Shown piece by piece: positions 37,727 to 45,298 of a stretch of DNA of 64,000 nt. This DNA is from Streptomyces sp. Mut1 (GTDB lineage: Bacteria > Actinomycetota > Actinomycetes > Streptomycetales > Streptomycetaceae). A program made the position numbers and the translations under genes. The stretch's first letter is position 1. Each line of letters begins with the position of its first letter. The stretch is from assembly GCF_030719295.1 (NCBI RefSeq), contig NZ_CP120997.1:6210001-6274000 (forward strand), read 5' to 3'. Below the pieces are notes generated by a model. The model saw only the letters and a list, made by a program, of their open reading frames with translations, was not told where the DNA came from and did not search any database.

Positions 37727-38563
37727 TCAGATCCGCAGCGCCTTCAGCAGGGCTTCGCCGAACTCGCGGGGATGCGTGGTCAGTCCGATGTGCCCACCGG
37801 GGAAGGACCGGAGTTCCGTGCCGAGCCGCTCGGCCAGCGCGGCGGTCGCACGGTGCGGCAGCTCGCCGGGTGAGTCCTGCCCGCCGGCGAGCACGAGCCG
37901 GTCCGCGGACTCCTTCAGCCGGCGGATGTCCGGGGCGTAGGACATGAAGGCGGGCACGATCCGCCCGACGAAGTACGGCAGTCCGGCCATCGTCTGTTCG
38001 GCCCGCGCCGCTGCCCGGGGCGGGACCTCGGGCTCGGCCTTCGGCTCGACGGTGTCGCCGCCCTTCGCCAGGCCCGCGGCGAACACGGCCATCGCCGGCA
38101 TGAGCCCTTCGGCATGGAAGGTTTCCCGCACCCGCGCGAGGAGAGCGCGGTGTTCGGCCGCGTCCGGCAGCACCTCCACCACGGGCGGCTCGTGCACCAC
38201 GACGCGTGTCAGGCGTTCGGGACGCGCGGTGAGGAGATGCAGCGCGGCAATGGCGCCCGAACTGGCGCCGAACACGCGGGCGGGCTCACCGGGCGACACG
38301 AGTTCCAGCATCCGGAACGCGTCGTCGGCGTGCTCGGCCACGTGCTGCGCGGCTTCGGGGTCGTCCAGCGTGCTGCGCGCCATGCCACGTGGGTCGTAGG
38401 TCACGACCGTGTACGCGGCGGCCAGGTCGTCGGCGACGCCGTCGAAGGAGGCCGCGCCCCCGGTCCCACCGGGAATCAGCAGCAGGACCGGCCCCTGGCC
38501 GCGCACTTCGTAGTGCAGGTTCGCGCCGCTCACCCGCAGGCTGCCGACGGTCGGATCACTCAT
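37727..38563 (-). CDS. Alpha/beta hydrolase
   Basis: 278-residue hydrolase. Oxyanion-hole region LLLIPGGTGGAASFDGVADDL, then YDPRGMARS, nucleophile elbow GASSGAIAAL (Ser near residue 100), and the C-terminal His in FPGGHIGLTTHP (about 257). Start ATG 38563 is fixed by AAGGAG; the longer frame to 38659 runs through a C-rich repeat and is not real. Substrate unknown. Its promoter region carries paired CTAGG palindromes, so expression is probably repressor-controlled, though no regulator gene is adjacent. Confidence 0.88.
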   Translation of the reverse strand: MSDPTVGSLRVSGANLHYEVRGQGPVLLLIPGGTGGAASFDGVADDLAAAYTVVTYDPRGMARSTLDDPEAAQHVAEHADDAFRMLELVSPGEPARVFGASSGAIAALHLLTARPERLTRVVVHEPPVVEVLPDAAEHRALLARVRETFHAEGLMPAMAVFAAGLAKGGDTVEPKAEPEVPPRAAARAEQTMAGLPYFVGRIVPAFMSYAPDIRRLKESADRLVLAGGQDSPGELPHRATAALAERLGTELRSFPGGHIGLTTHPREFGEALLKALRI

Positions 38564-38572
38564 GAGGAGTCT

Positions 38573-38640
38573 CCTTGACGGGACGGGACGGGATGGGATG
38601 GGACGGGACAGGGCCGGGGCCGGGCCGGGACTCCGGGACA
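38573..38640 (+). repeat. G-run repeat in the hydrolase leader (G-quadruplex potential)
   Basis: Successive GGGAC/GGGAT units followed by GGGCC runs on the plus strand, more than six GGG runs with 2-3-base spacing. The hydrolase is read from the other strand, so the G-rich strand is its template. Confidence 0.8.
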
Positions 38641-38677
38641 TGGCTGCGCAGGGCATCAAATGCCCGGCACGGCCCTG

Positions 38678-38715
38678 AAACCTAGGACCTCTAGGTTTAA
38701 CCTAGGACCCCTAGG
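38678..38715. promoter_or_regulatory. Twin CTAGG palindromes upstream of the hydrolase
   Basis: AAACCTAG-n5-CTAGGTTT (38678-38698, perfect) is followed directly by CCTAG-n5-CTAGG (38701-38715). The paired arrangement with the same spacer (GACCT/GACCC) is characteristic of a repressor operator, for example of the MarR, PadR or TetR type. It also marks the exact left edge of the RHS remnant. Confidence 0.7.
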
Positions 38716-40019
38716 AAAGCAACGGCGAAGTCTCCGCGCCCGATGCCGCTTCCGCTGGGTTCGGCTACAAGACTGTCGCCTTCGACAAACCCGGCGGCAA
38801 CGTTCTGGGCAAGACCGTCAGCCGGCCATGGTTCCGCCAGACGGGGAAGAAGGTCAGAGACTGGGGGACCGCCACCTCCAACTTCAACGGCACCGCTTCC
38901 ACCAAGACCTGGACGTCCCTGGACCAGGGTGCAGGCAAGAAGTGGCGCACGACGTCGACCTCCTTCAAGCAGGACCTTGTCGCCGGCCGAGTCATCGAAA
39001 GCGACGACTTCGGTGACGATTCGACGGCGGCGGACGACCAGTGCACCCGCACCACCTTCGCGGAGGACCCGACGGCAACGATCCTCAGTCTCCCGACACG
39101 GGTCGAGACCGTCGCGAAGTCCTGCAGCGCGCCCGTGGACCGTTCCAAGGATGTACTGACCGATGTCCGCTCGGCCTACGACAAGGCCGACTACGGTGTG
39201 GCGCCCAAAAGGGGCGACGCAACAGCCACGGCAGCGCTGAAGAGCCACGACGGCACGAAGGCGACGTACCTCGAAGCCGGAGCCACATTCGACGTCTACG
39301 GCCGCCAGCTGACCGCGACCGACCTGACCGCCAACGTGACGGTCATCGGCGACGAAGCCCCTGTCCGCACCGCACGTAGCGACGGCCGCATCACCACGAC
39401 CGCCTACACCCCCACGACCGGCTTCGCCGCGCAGACGAAGGTGACCACGCCGCCTGCCAAGGCGTCCGACGCAACGACGGCCCAGGTCACCACCACGGAC
39501 ATCGATCCGGCACGGGGAGCCGTTGCCAAGCAGACCGACACGAACAACAACGTCACCGAGTACGCGCACGACGCACTGGGACGCACCACCAAGATCTGGG
39601 CTGCTGATCGCCGCAACACGCAGACTCCCACCCAGGAGTACGTCTACACGATCGTTGAGAACAAGCCGGTTGTGATCGCGACGAAGTCGCTCAACAACAC
39701 CGGTGGACAGATCACGTCCTACCAATTGCTCGACGGATTCCTGAGAGAGCGCCGGACCCAGGCCCCCGGGCCCGACGGCGGCAACACCACGGAACTGCGC
39801 CAGCTGCACAGCCGTTCCGCTGACGCCGCCTACGACAGCACCACCTACCACTACACACCGCGCAACGAACTGGACAAGGTCACCGACCCCGCCGGAAACC
39901 ACTGGACGTACGCATACGACCAGCCCGGCCGGCAGATCTCAACGACCGACCCCGACCAGGGCACCACGGACACCACCTACGACGACCGCGGCCAGGTATT
40001 CACGCCTACTACGTGCTAG
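38715..40019 (+). pseudogene. RHS/YD-repeat polymorphic toxin core, truncated at both ends
   Basis: An open frame without a start codon runs from the operator edge at 38715 to a stop at 40019 (about 434 codons). It encodes typical RHS core sequence: GFGYKTVAFDKPGGN, ESDDFGDDSTAADDQCTRTTF, YAHDALGRTTKIW, YHYTPRNELDKVTDPAGN and YDQPGRQISTTDPDQGTTDTTYDDRGQV. The N-terminal secretion and plug region and most YD repeats are missing. After GQV the sequence jumps to the toxin-side motif HAYYVLAG in a different frame and the RHS frame ends at TTC-stop. It is a deletion remnant of a much larger toxin gene. Confidence 0.85.
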
Positions 40020-40393
40020 CGGGTGCTACGCCGGTACTCGTCCATAATTCCACATGTACTCGATACGGTGGCGCTCTTGCGGCCGCTGAGGCAGCAAATC
40101 CATTGATCGAGAGTCTCCGCGCTACGGGTAAGTTGCCCAACAATTATGTGACCAAGGAAGCGGCCGGCGCCTTTGGCTGGAAAGCTGGAAAGGAGCTTGG
40201 GAACCACCTGCCCGGCGCTCAAATCGTTGGAAACATCTACGAAAACTCCAACGGGCGGCTGCCGAGTGCTGGTGGGCGGACTTGGTATGAGGCCGACGTG
40301 GGCCTGACCAACACGATGAAGCGGTCTAAGCAACCGGGGACGCGGTTGGTCTATTCGAGCGATGGGCTCGCTTACGTAACCAGCGACCACTAA
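40004..40393 (+). pseudogene. Barnase-type ribonuclease toxin tip, cut off from its RHS carrier
   Basis: The frame reads HAYYVLAGATPVLVHNSTC, the conserved junction before C-terminal toxins, then a barnase-like nuclease. LPNNYVTKEAAGAFGW, GNIYENSNGRLPSAGGRTWYEAD and LVYSSDGLAYVTSDH align with barnase LPDNYITKSEAQALGW, GRTWREAD and TTDH. The catalytic Glu (in WYEAD) and His (final residue) are kept. The protein stops right at that His, lacking barnase's last eight residues. The frame differs from the upstream RHS core, and the GTG at 40013 has no ribosome site, so expression is doubtful. A perfect palindrome ATAAAAGCTTTTAT follows the stop at 40393-40406. Confidence 0.85.
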
Positions 40394-40433
40394 TAAAAGC
40401 TTTTATCAGTTGCCTAACTGGAGATGAGGGTGT

Positions 40434-40724
40434 ATGAGGATCGAAATTGACGGCGCAGCAATCCGCTCCGAGGCGGATCTGCACGAGTTCCTTTCGAGGG
40501 CCCTTGATTTCGGCCCTTACTATGGGGCCAACCTGGATGCTTTGTGGGATCGGCTGTCGACGGACGTTGAGCGTCCCGTCGATGTAATCTGGAGGGAGGC
40601 GGATTTCAGTAGGAGAGTGCTAGGGGAATCCGAGTTCGCGAAGATTCGTGACCTTCTGCTGCGTGTGCAATCGCAGGATGAGTCCATCGGATGGCCCGAC
40701 CGTTTCACGGTGACATTCGCGTAG
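40434..40724 (+). CDS. Barstar-family immunity protein
   Basis: 96-residue inhibitor of barnase-type RNases. MRIEIDGAAIRSEADLHEFLSRALDFGPYYGANLDALWDRL matches barstar's IRSISDLHQTLKKEL..YYGENLDALWDCL, including the Asp/Trp residues that plug the RNase active site. ATG at 40434 with GGAGATGAGG upstream. It lies 40 bases after the toxin tip and should protect the cell from it. Codon use is less GC-rich than the surrounding chromosome. A strong terminator follows. Confidence 0.93.
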   Translation: MRIEIDGAAIRSEADLHEFLSRALDFGPYYGANLDALWDRLSTDVERPVDVIWREADFSRRVLGESEFAKIRDLLLRVQSQDESIGWPDRFTVTFA

Positions 40725-40731
40725 CGGGCCG

Positions 40732-40774
40732 GGAGCCCTGCCGAGACGTACTTCGGTAGGGCTCCTGCTGTTTT
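40732..40774 (+). terminator. Rho-independent terminator after barstar
   Basis: GGAGCCCTGCCGA and its complement TCGGTAGGGCTCC (one G-T pair) followed by TGCTGTTTT. Classical hairpin plus T-run, unusual for Streptomyces and consistent with an imported cassette. Confidence 0.88.
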
Positions 40775-40799
40775 ATAACTACGTAAGTGGTCGGGCACA

Positions 40800-41180
40800 A
40801 AGGGGTTTGTGGGCGGCATCGATGACACTTCGATCACCGGTCTGATTCACCTAGGAGGGCGGGAATATGATCCAGAGGTCGGTCGATTCCTCTCGGCGGA
40901 TCCCCTCCTCAATCTGACAAAGCCGCAATCGCTTAACGGGTACTCCTATGCGGAGAACAATGCGGTGACGTTCTCTGACCCCACGGGTCAGGCGAGCACC
41001 TGCTCGTCGAACTGTGGCGGAGAGCTTCTATTCAAGGAGTCACACGCTGCGCCCGACTTCAACACAGGAGAGACGTGGGAGGAAAAGTACCCGTGGGAAA
41101 CATCTAATTATGACTACTACGCAGAAGATGGGATGTACTGGGCGATCGATCCGTCTGGCCTATATACATTCCGTCCGTGA
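40800..41180 (+). pseudogene. Second RHS C-terminal tip (displaced cassette)
   Basis: KGFVGGIDDTSITGLIHLGGREYDPEVGRFLSADPLLNL is the conserved RHS C-terminal repeat, and NGYSYAENNAVTFSDPTGQ is the usual hinge before the variable toxin. The variable part is only about 63 residues (ASTCSSNCGGELLF...IDPSGLYTFRP) and matches no toxin I know. There is no start codon with a ribosome site; it is a 3' fragment following the terminator of the barnase-barstar module, so it is a displaced tip awaiting recombination or a relic. Confidence 0.8.
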
Positions 41181-41249
41181 CACCGATTTGATGTAGCGGG
41201 GTGTGCCCTTGATATTATCGGGTGCACCCCGCTTGTATATTGCAGAAAT

Positions 41250-42047
41250 ATGGTGATGAAAGTGGTTGAATTGGAGAATCTTCTCCTAGTCGCGCGTCGC
41301 GTGCTGGATGGAATGAGGAAAGGGAGTGCTGCCGCTGCAAATGAAATGCGCCGCATGATTCCGGAGCTTCAGCGTGCGGCAGACTCGGGTGATTCTGAAT
41401 TTCAGGAATTGATTGGCGGCATCGCTCTTGAATACCTTAAGGACTATGGGACTGCGTATTACTACTTGCGTGCAGCCGCTGAATCGGGCAACGCCTCGGC
41501 TCAACGCGGTCTGGCCTTTATGTTGTTCGAAGGTCTTGGTGTGCAGAAGGACAAGCGGAAGGCGGTGAAGCTTTTTGAGGCTGCCGCGGAATCGGGGGAT
41601 CGGGCGGCTAAGTTCAACCTGGCTGGAGTATTGCTTCGCGGCGATGATGCAACCAGAGATGAGGAAAGGGCTGTCAGGCTTTTGCGGGAAGCGTCGGATG
41701 CCGGGATGGATGCGGCTTCGCGGCAGTTGGGAGAAATTGCGCTCGCGGAGAATGATTACTTTGAGGCTAGGAAAGTCTTGAGTTTGGCCGTTGGGCAGGG
41801 CTCGTATCGCGCGCTAATGAATTTGGGTATGATGTGTCGTGACGGAATTGGGGGTGACGTGGACCGGGTGCAGGCGTTGACTTGTTTTCTGAAGCTTTTG
41901 GATGTGGGAGACGGGGATGGTCTTCACGAGGCACATGCGATGGTGCCAGAAATGACAGATCAAGAAGTCAAGGAAGCGGCTCTAAAAGCTGGGCGGGTGA
42001 GCGAGGGTGGTGTCCTCATTGGCAACCGCAGGAAGTACAGCTACTGA
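41250..42047 (+). CDS. Sel1-repeat protein, candidate immunity protein of the second tip
   Basis: 265 residues of helical Sel1/TPR-like repeats (YYYLRAAAESGNASAQRGLAFMLFEGLGV, KLFEAAAESGDRAAKFNLAGVLLRGDD, RLLREASDAGMDAASRQLG). Such proteins recur as immunity or accessory proteins directly after RHS toxin tips, and this gene lies 69 bases after one. Codon use is markedly AT-richer than its surroundings, consistent with acquisition. ATG at 41250 or 41256; no good ribosome site. The last codon and the stop TGA come from the end of an IS630 element inserted at the original TAA stop, adding a single Tyr. Confidence 0.8.
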   Translation: MVMKVVELENLLLVARRVLDGMRKGSAAAANEMRRMIPELQRAADSGDSEFQELIGGIALEYLKDYGTAYYYLRAAAESGNASAQRGLAFMLFEGLGVQKDKRKAVKLFEAAAESGDRAAKFNLAGVLLRGDDATRDEERAVRLLREASDAGMDAASRQLGEIALAENDYFEARKVLSLAVGQGSYRALMNLGMMCRDGIGGDVDRVQALTCFLKLLDVGDGDGLHEAHAMVPEMTDQEVKEAALKAGRVSEGGVLIGNRRKYSY

Positions 42048-43208
42048 GGTTGAACTCGTGATGTCGTGTCGTTGCTCAGGTGGGTCGGATGGTCAGGCCC
42101 GTCTCGGTGAGGCAGCCGTCGAGGAGGTGGCTGCGGTACTGGATGTGCCGTAGGCCGCGCCGGACGGTCTGGGCGAGGTGTTCGGGGGTGCTGAAGGCGA
42201 CGTTGGAGAGCCGGCCGCGTCGCAGGAGCGACCAGATCCCTTCGACGGGGTTGAGGTCGGGGGCATAGGGCGGCAGGTAGTAGATGGTCAGCCAGTCCCG
42301 GGCCTCGGCGAACTCCCGCAGGCCGGCGGCCTTGCGCACGTTGAGGTTGTCCCAGATGAGTACGATCGGGCCGTCGAGCTGCTGGTGGGCTGCGATCAGC
42401 AGGTCCCGGTAGTCGCGCCAGGAGAAGCTCTTGCGACCGTCACGGTCGCCGTCGTCGCGACGGAGCCGGTAAATCAGCCTGGACCGATGGTCGGGTTTGT
42501 AGCAGGTCAGCGCGGCGATCGATATCCGTCTGCGAGAACGGCCTCGGACTCGCACCACCCGAGTCCGGCCGCGCCGGGACCAGGTCTTCGCCTGCGACGG
42601 CGTCATGGAGAAGCCCGCTTCGTCCTCGAAGACCAGCCAGGCTCCACGGGCCGCCGCTAGCCTTCCGCGCAGGGCCACACCTCCTTGACCCACCCGGCCA
42701 CCGCATCGTCGTCTCTCTCCATGGCGCGGCGGGCCGGGACCTGGCACGACCAGCCGTTACGCACCAACAGCTTGCGTACGCCCTGGATCGTGTACGTGAG
42801 ATGGAAACGACGGCCGATCACCGTCTTCACACGGCCCAGAGTCCAGCGCTGGTCCTCCCAGCCATGCGCGGCCGGCCCCTTGGCCAATTCCGCCTCAAGC
42901 TGAGCGAACTGCTTCTCGTTCAGCCTCGGCAGCGACGCTGGACCCTGCGACCGCAGGGACCGCGGACCGCCCCCGGCCCACGCATGACGCCATCGCTGGA
43001 CCGAGCGCACACTGACCCGAAGATCCCTGGCAATCGCCGTACTGCCCTCGCCCCGAGCGAACCGCTCTGCTGCCCGGAGCCGTAACTCCTCGCGGGACTG
43101 CTGCCGTTCGGCGGTCAGCCCGCCCCCTTGTGGATACCGCATACCTCCGGTGATACCGCAGCCATCGGCCAGACGTCACCCCCTACGACACCACCAGTTC
43201 AATCTCAG
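42044..43208. mobile_element. IS630-family insertion sequence, 1165 bp
   Basis: Terminal inverted repeats at 42044-42067 and 43185-43208 match at 21 of 24 bases (outer bases CTGAG.TTGAACT). Both ends are flanked by TA (42042-42043 and 43209-43210), the TA target duplication that defines IS630/Tc1-type elements. It contains one transposase in two overlapping frames on the minus strand. Confidence 0.92.
42076..43142 (-). CDS. IS630-family transposase (two frames, -1 frameshift near 42675)
   Basis: The first frame (43142-42657) has helix-turn-helix regions (RFARGEGSTAIARDLRVSVRSVQRWRHAW; WTLGRVKTVIGRRFHLTYTIQGVRKLL). The second (ending 42076) has the DDE catalytic triad: VFEDEAGFSM, IVLIWDNLNVRK and LPPYAPDLNPVEGIWSLLRRG. 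The protein becomes continuous (VKEVWP to LRGRLAAARGAW) with a -1 shift around GTGTGGCCCTGCGC. Many IS630 members are made by programmed frameshifting, but a disabling mutation is equally possible. Confidence 0.88.
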
Positions 43209-43430
43209 TAACTCACTCTCCACGAAACCCGGGGCTTGGCACTTCGGCATGTGCTGGTGAACCGCCTAGCGGCTGGTCGCTCAGAAGACGTTCCCGTGTC
43301 CCACAGTTCGAATTGGCTGGCACCACCGAGTGCGAACCGTGGTTCTTCTCAGTGTTCTGGGCATTGAGGAGCGCCCGGTCTTCGCTGACGGGGTTGCGCT
43401 CACTCTCTTCGAAGACTGACCTCACCCTCG

Positions 43431-43460
43431 CCGTGCCGGCATTCGCGAATGCCGGCACGG
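43431..43460. promoter_or_regulatory. Perfect 30-bp palindrome upstream of the effector-like gene
   Basis: Arms CCGTGCCGGCATTCG and CGAATGCCGGCACGG are exact complements with no loop. It may be a terminator, an operator or a mobile-element end. It contains the ATG at 43449 that opens the longest downstream frame, making that start doubtful. Confidence 0.8.
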
Positions 43461-44549
43461 CCCCTGAAACAACTTGCGAAGGAGTCTGTTCATGCCTACC
43501 TGCCTCGCCATTTGCGGGACGTCGATCACCCTCACTCCTACGGCGACTCCCTCTCAGAGGCTCAATACCGGCCTACCGCTCTGTACGAGGAAATCGTGCG
43601 GCCTGCGTGCGAACGGCTCGGCCTGACATTCCTGCGAGCGGATGAACTCGCGGGGGCAGGCCTGCCCAGGGACCAGGTGCTGCGGTTGTTCGCCGAGGCG
43701 GATGTCGTCATTGCGACTCTCGACGGGCCGGATGCGGAGCTCTCCTTCGGGCTGGGGATGCGCCACGCTCTCGGTCGGCGCACGGTTCATGTCGTGGACG
43801 GAACCAGCCACTTCGCGGGCTTTGGAACGATGCACCGTATGTCGGTGTCTTCGCTTCGCGGTGATGCCGACAGCGCTCGCCAGCAACTGATCGATGTACT
43901 GGCGGAGGAGACGCAGCGCGCAAGAGCTGCCTCCGCACTGCCGACGACGGCGGTTGCCCGGCACAGTCCGGGGGTGACAGAGGAAGACACCGGGGATGGT
44001 CCCGGACTTTTCGATCTCATTGTCGAAGCCGAGAGCCAGATGGAAGCACTTGGTAGCAACGTGGCAGACGTGGAAGCTGCCATCACCGACCTTGGTGAGG
44101 TGACTGGAGTAGTCATGGAGGACATGGCTCGTGTCAGCCATCCCGGAGCGTCGATGAGCGCCAGGATGGCTGTCTTGAACCGGTTGGCCAAGGCCATTGA
44201 TGGGCCGGTAGAGGACTTGGAGGTTGCGGCCGAGCGCTTCGCGGAGCGTATGGGGGTCAGCTTCGCCGCATTCAAGGCATTCCTGGAATGGGCGTCCAGC
44301 ACGCCGCGTTCCGAATGGCCGGACGACGCAGAGGAGCTGTTGGACCAGGTGGCGACAGCTGATTGGGACGTGCAGAGTACAGCTGCTTCCTTCCAGGAAG
44401 GGATGGCGCTGATCAATGCGCTGGGCGTCGCCAGCCGTAATCTGCGCAGCCCGAGCCGCCGTATCATCCAGTCCTTTCAGACCATTTTTCAGAGCACGGC
44501 CGTAGTGGCTGAGCTGCAGGCAATGGCTGCGGCCCTGAAGGAATCCTGA
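43449..44549 (+). CDS. Deoxyribosyltransferase/TIR-like domain protein with helical C-terminal part; start region disturbed
   Basis: Residues about 40-120 (YRPTALYEEIVRPACERLGLTFLRADEL, VLRLFAEADVVIATLDGPDAELSFGLGMRHALGRRTVHVVDG) show the alpha/beta pattern of nucleoside 2-deoxyribosyltransferase- or TIR-like domains, which occur in bacterial stress and defence proteins. About 170-366 is largely helical. The open frame starts at ATG 43449 inside a perfect palindrome. A better start, ATG 43492 after AAGGAG, reads MPTCLAICG in another frame, as family N termini often do. A frameshift near 43510-43540 is therefore suspected. Whether it is functional is unclear; it lies in the conflict island. 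Confidence 0.6.
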   Translation: MPARPLKQLAKESVHAYLPRHLRDVDHPHSYGDSLSEAQYRPTALYEEIVRPACERLGLTFLRADELAGAGLPRDQVLRLFAEADVVIATLDGPDAELSFGLGMRHALGRRTVHVVDGTSHFAGFGTMHRMSVSSLRGDADSARQQLIDVLAEETQRARAASALPTTAVARHSPGVTEEDTGDGPGLFDLIVEAESQMEALGSNVADVEAAITDLGEVTGVVMEDMARVSHPGASMSARMAVLNRLAKAIDGPVEDLEVAAERFAERMGVSFAAFKAFLEWASSTPRSEWPDDAEELLDQVATADWDVQSTAASFQEGMALINALGVASRNLRSPSRRIIQSFQTIFQSTAVVAELQAMAAALKES

Positions 44550-44620
44550 GCTCCAACGATCCCAAGGCCGCGTCGGGGCCGTCAGGGCGGTTTGTCCTGG
44601 CGGTCCTCGACCCCTCGTGG

Positions 44621-45298
44621 TCAGTTGACGTCCGGATCGTCTGCCTCTTCGAGCAGGCGCGCCGCGAGGTCATCGGCCCACTCCAGGGCCCAGGTACGAA
44701 GAGCGGTGATGGTGGCGTCATCGAGTCCGTACGCGGCGAAGGCCTCGTCGTCGGTCCACTCCGCGCCAGTGAGATTCGCCTGCAGGTCCTCGCGCTCGAA
44801 GCGGCCACGGGCGTGGCGCCGGCCGAAGTCCTCAAGATCCGCGTTGGACCAGCGGCGGGAGGCCGCGAACACGTCGATCAGATCGCGCGGCGCCCCCCGG
44901 TCGCCGAGGGCACGGACCTTCGTCCCGATCACGTCCTCCTCAGCGAGGACGGGCCCGTACCGGCTCTGCGATACCGGCCGCGAAAAGATCTCCTTGAGGA
45001 TGTCGACCTCGCAATCCTGACCGGTCGCAGGGTCGGTCACCGTGAAGCGGGCGGACAACGGGGCGGTCTCAAGCGCCTGCACCTGCCAGCCCCGGGATTC
45101 CAGGCCGGCACACAGCGTGGTCGCGATCGCGGCCATGGGCGCCGGATTCTCGGTGGCGACATCGAGGTCCTGGCTCGGCCGGCTCACCAGGCGGTGTGCC
45201 CGGACGGCGTATCCGCCGGTGAGGACGAGCGGATACGGAGAGCCCAGCGCGATCACGTCCGCCAGAAGCCGAGTGTGCAGCTCCGGCATGTCCGTCAC
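44621..45298 (-). CDS. AbiEii-type nucleotidyltransferase (type IV toxin-like)
   Basis: 225 residues. The nucleotidyltransferase motif is VLTGGYAVRAHRLVSRPSQDLDVA, with the paired Asp residues for metal binding, followed by VDILKEIFSRPV and GTKVRALGDRGAPRDLIDVFAA, as in AbiEii/AbiGii toxins and related phage-resistance proteins. GTG at 45298 overlaps the upstream stop (GTGA); ATG 45289 is the alternative. The coupled upstream gene is the likely partner. No AbiEi-type winged-helix antitoxin is recognisable, so classification rests on the enzyme alone. Confidence 0.82.
   Translation of the reverse strand: MTDMPELHTRLLADVIALGSPYPLVLTGGYAVRAHRLVSRPSQDLDVATENPAPMAAIATTLCAGLESRGWQVQALETAPLSARFTVTDPATGQDCEVDILKEIFSRPVSQSRYGPVLAEEDVIGTKVRALGDRGAPRDLIDVFAASRRWSNADLEDFGRRHARGRFEREDLQANLTGAEWTDDEAFAAYGLDDATITALRTWALEWADDLAARLLEEADDPDVN

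Noticed and set aside
37727..38659. N-terminal extension of the alpha/beta hydrolase through the SRPIPSRPVPSRR segment
   Set aside because: That segment is translation of the G-run repeat; AAGGAG places the start at 38563.
38716..42047. Prophage remnant
   Set aside because: No integrase, structural or lysis genes; the content is RHS toxin and immunity modules.
43213..43458. 81-codon minus-strand frame between the IS and the effector-like gene
   Set aside because: Starts inside the palindrome, no ribosome site, no similarity to known proteins.
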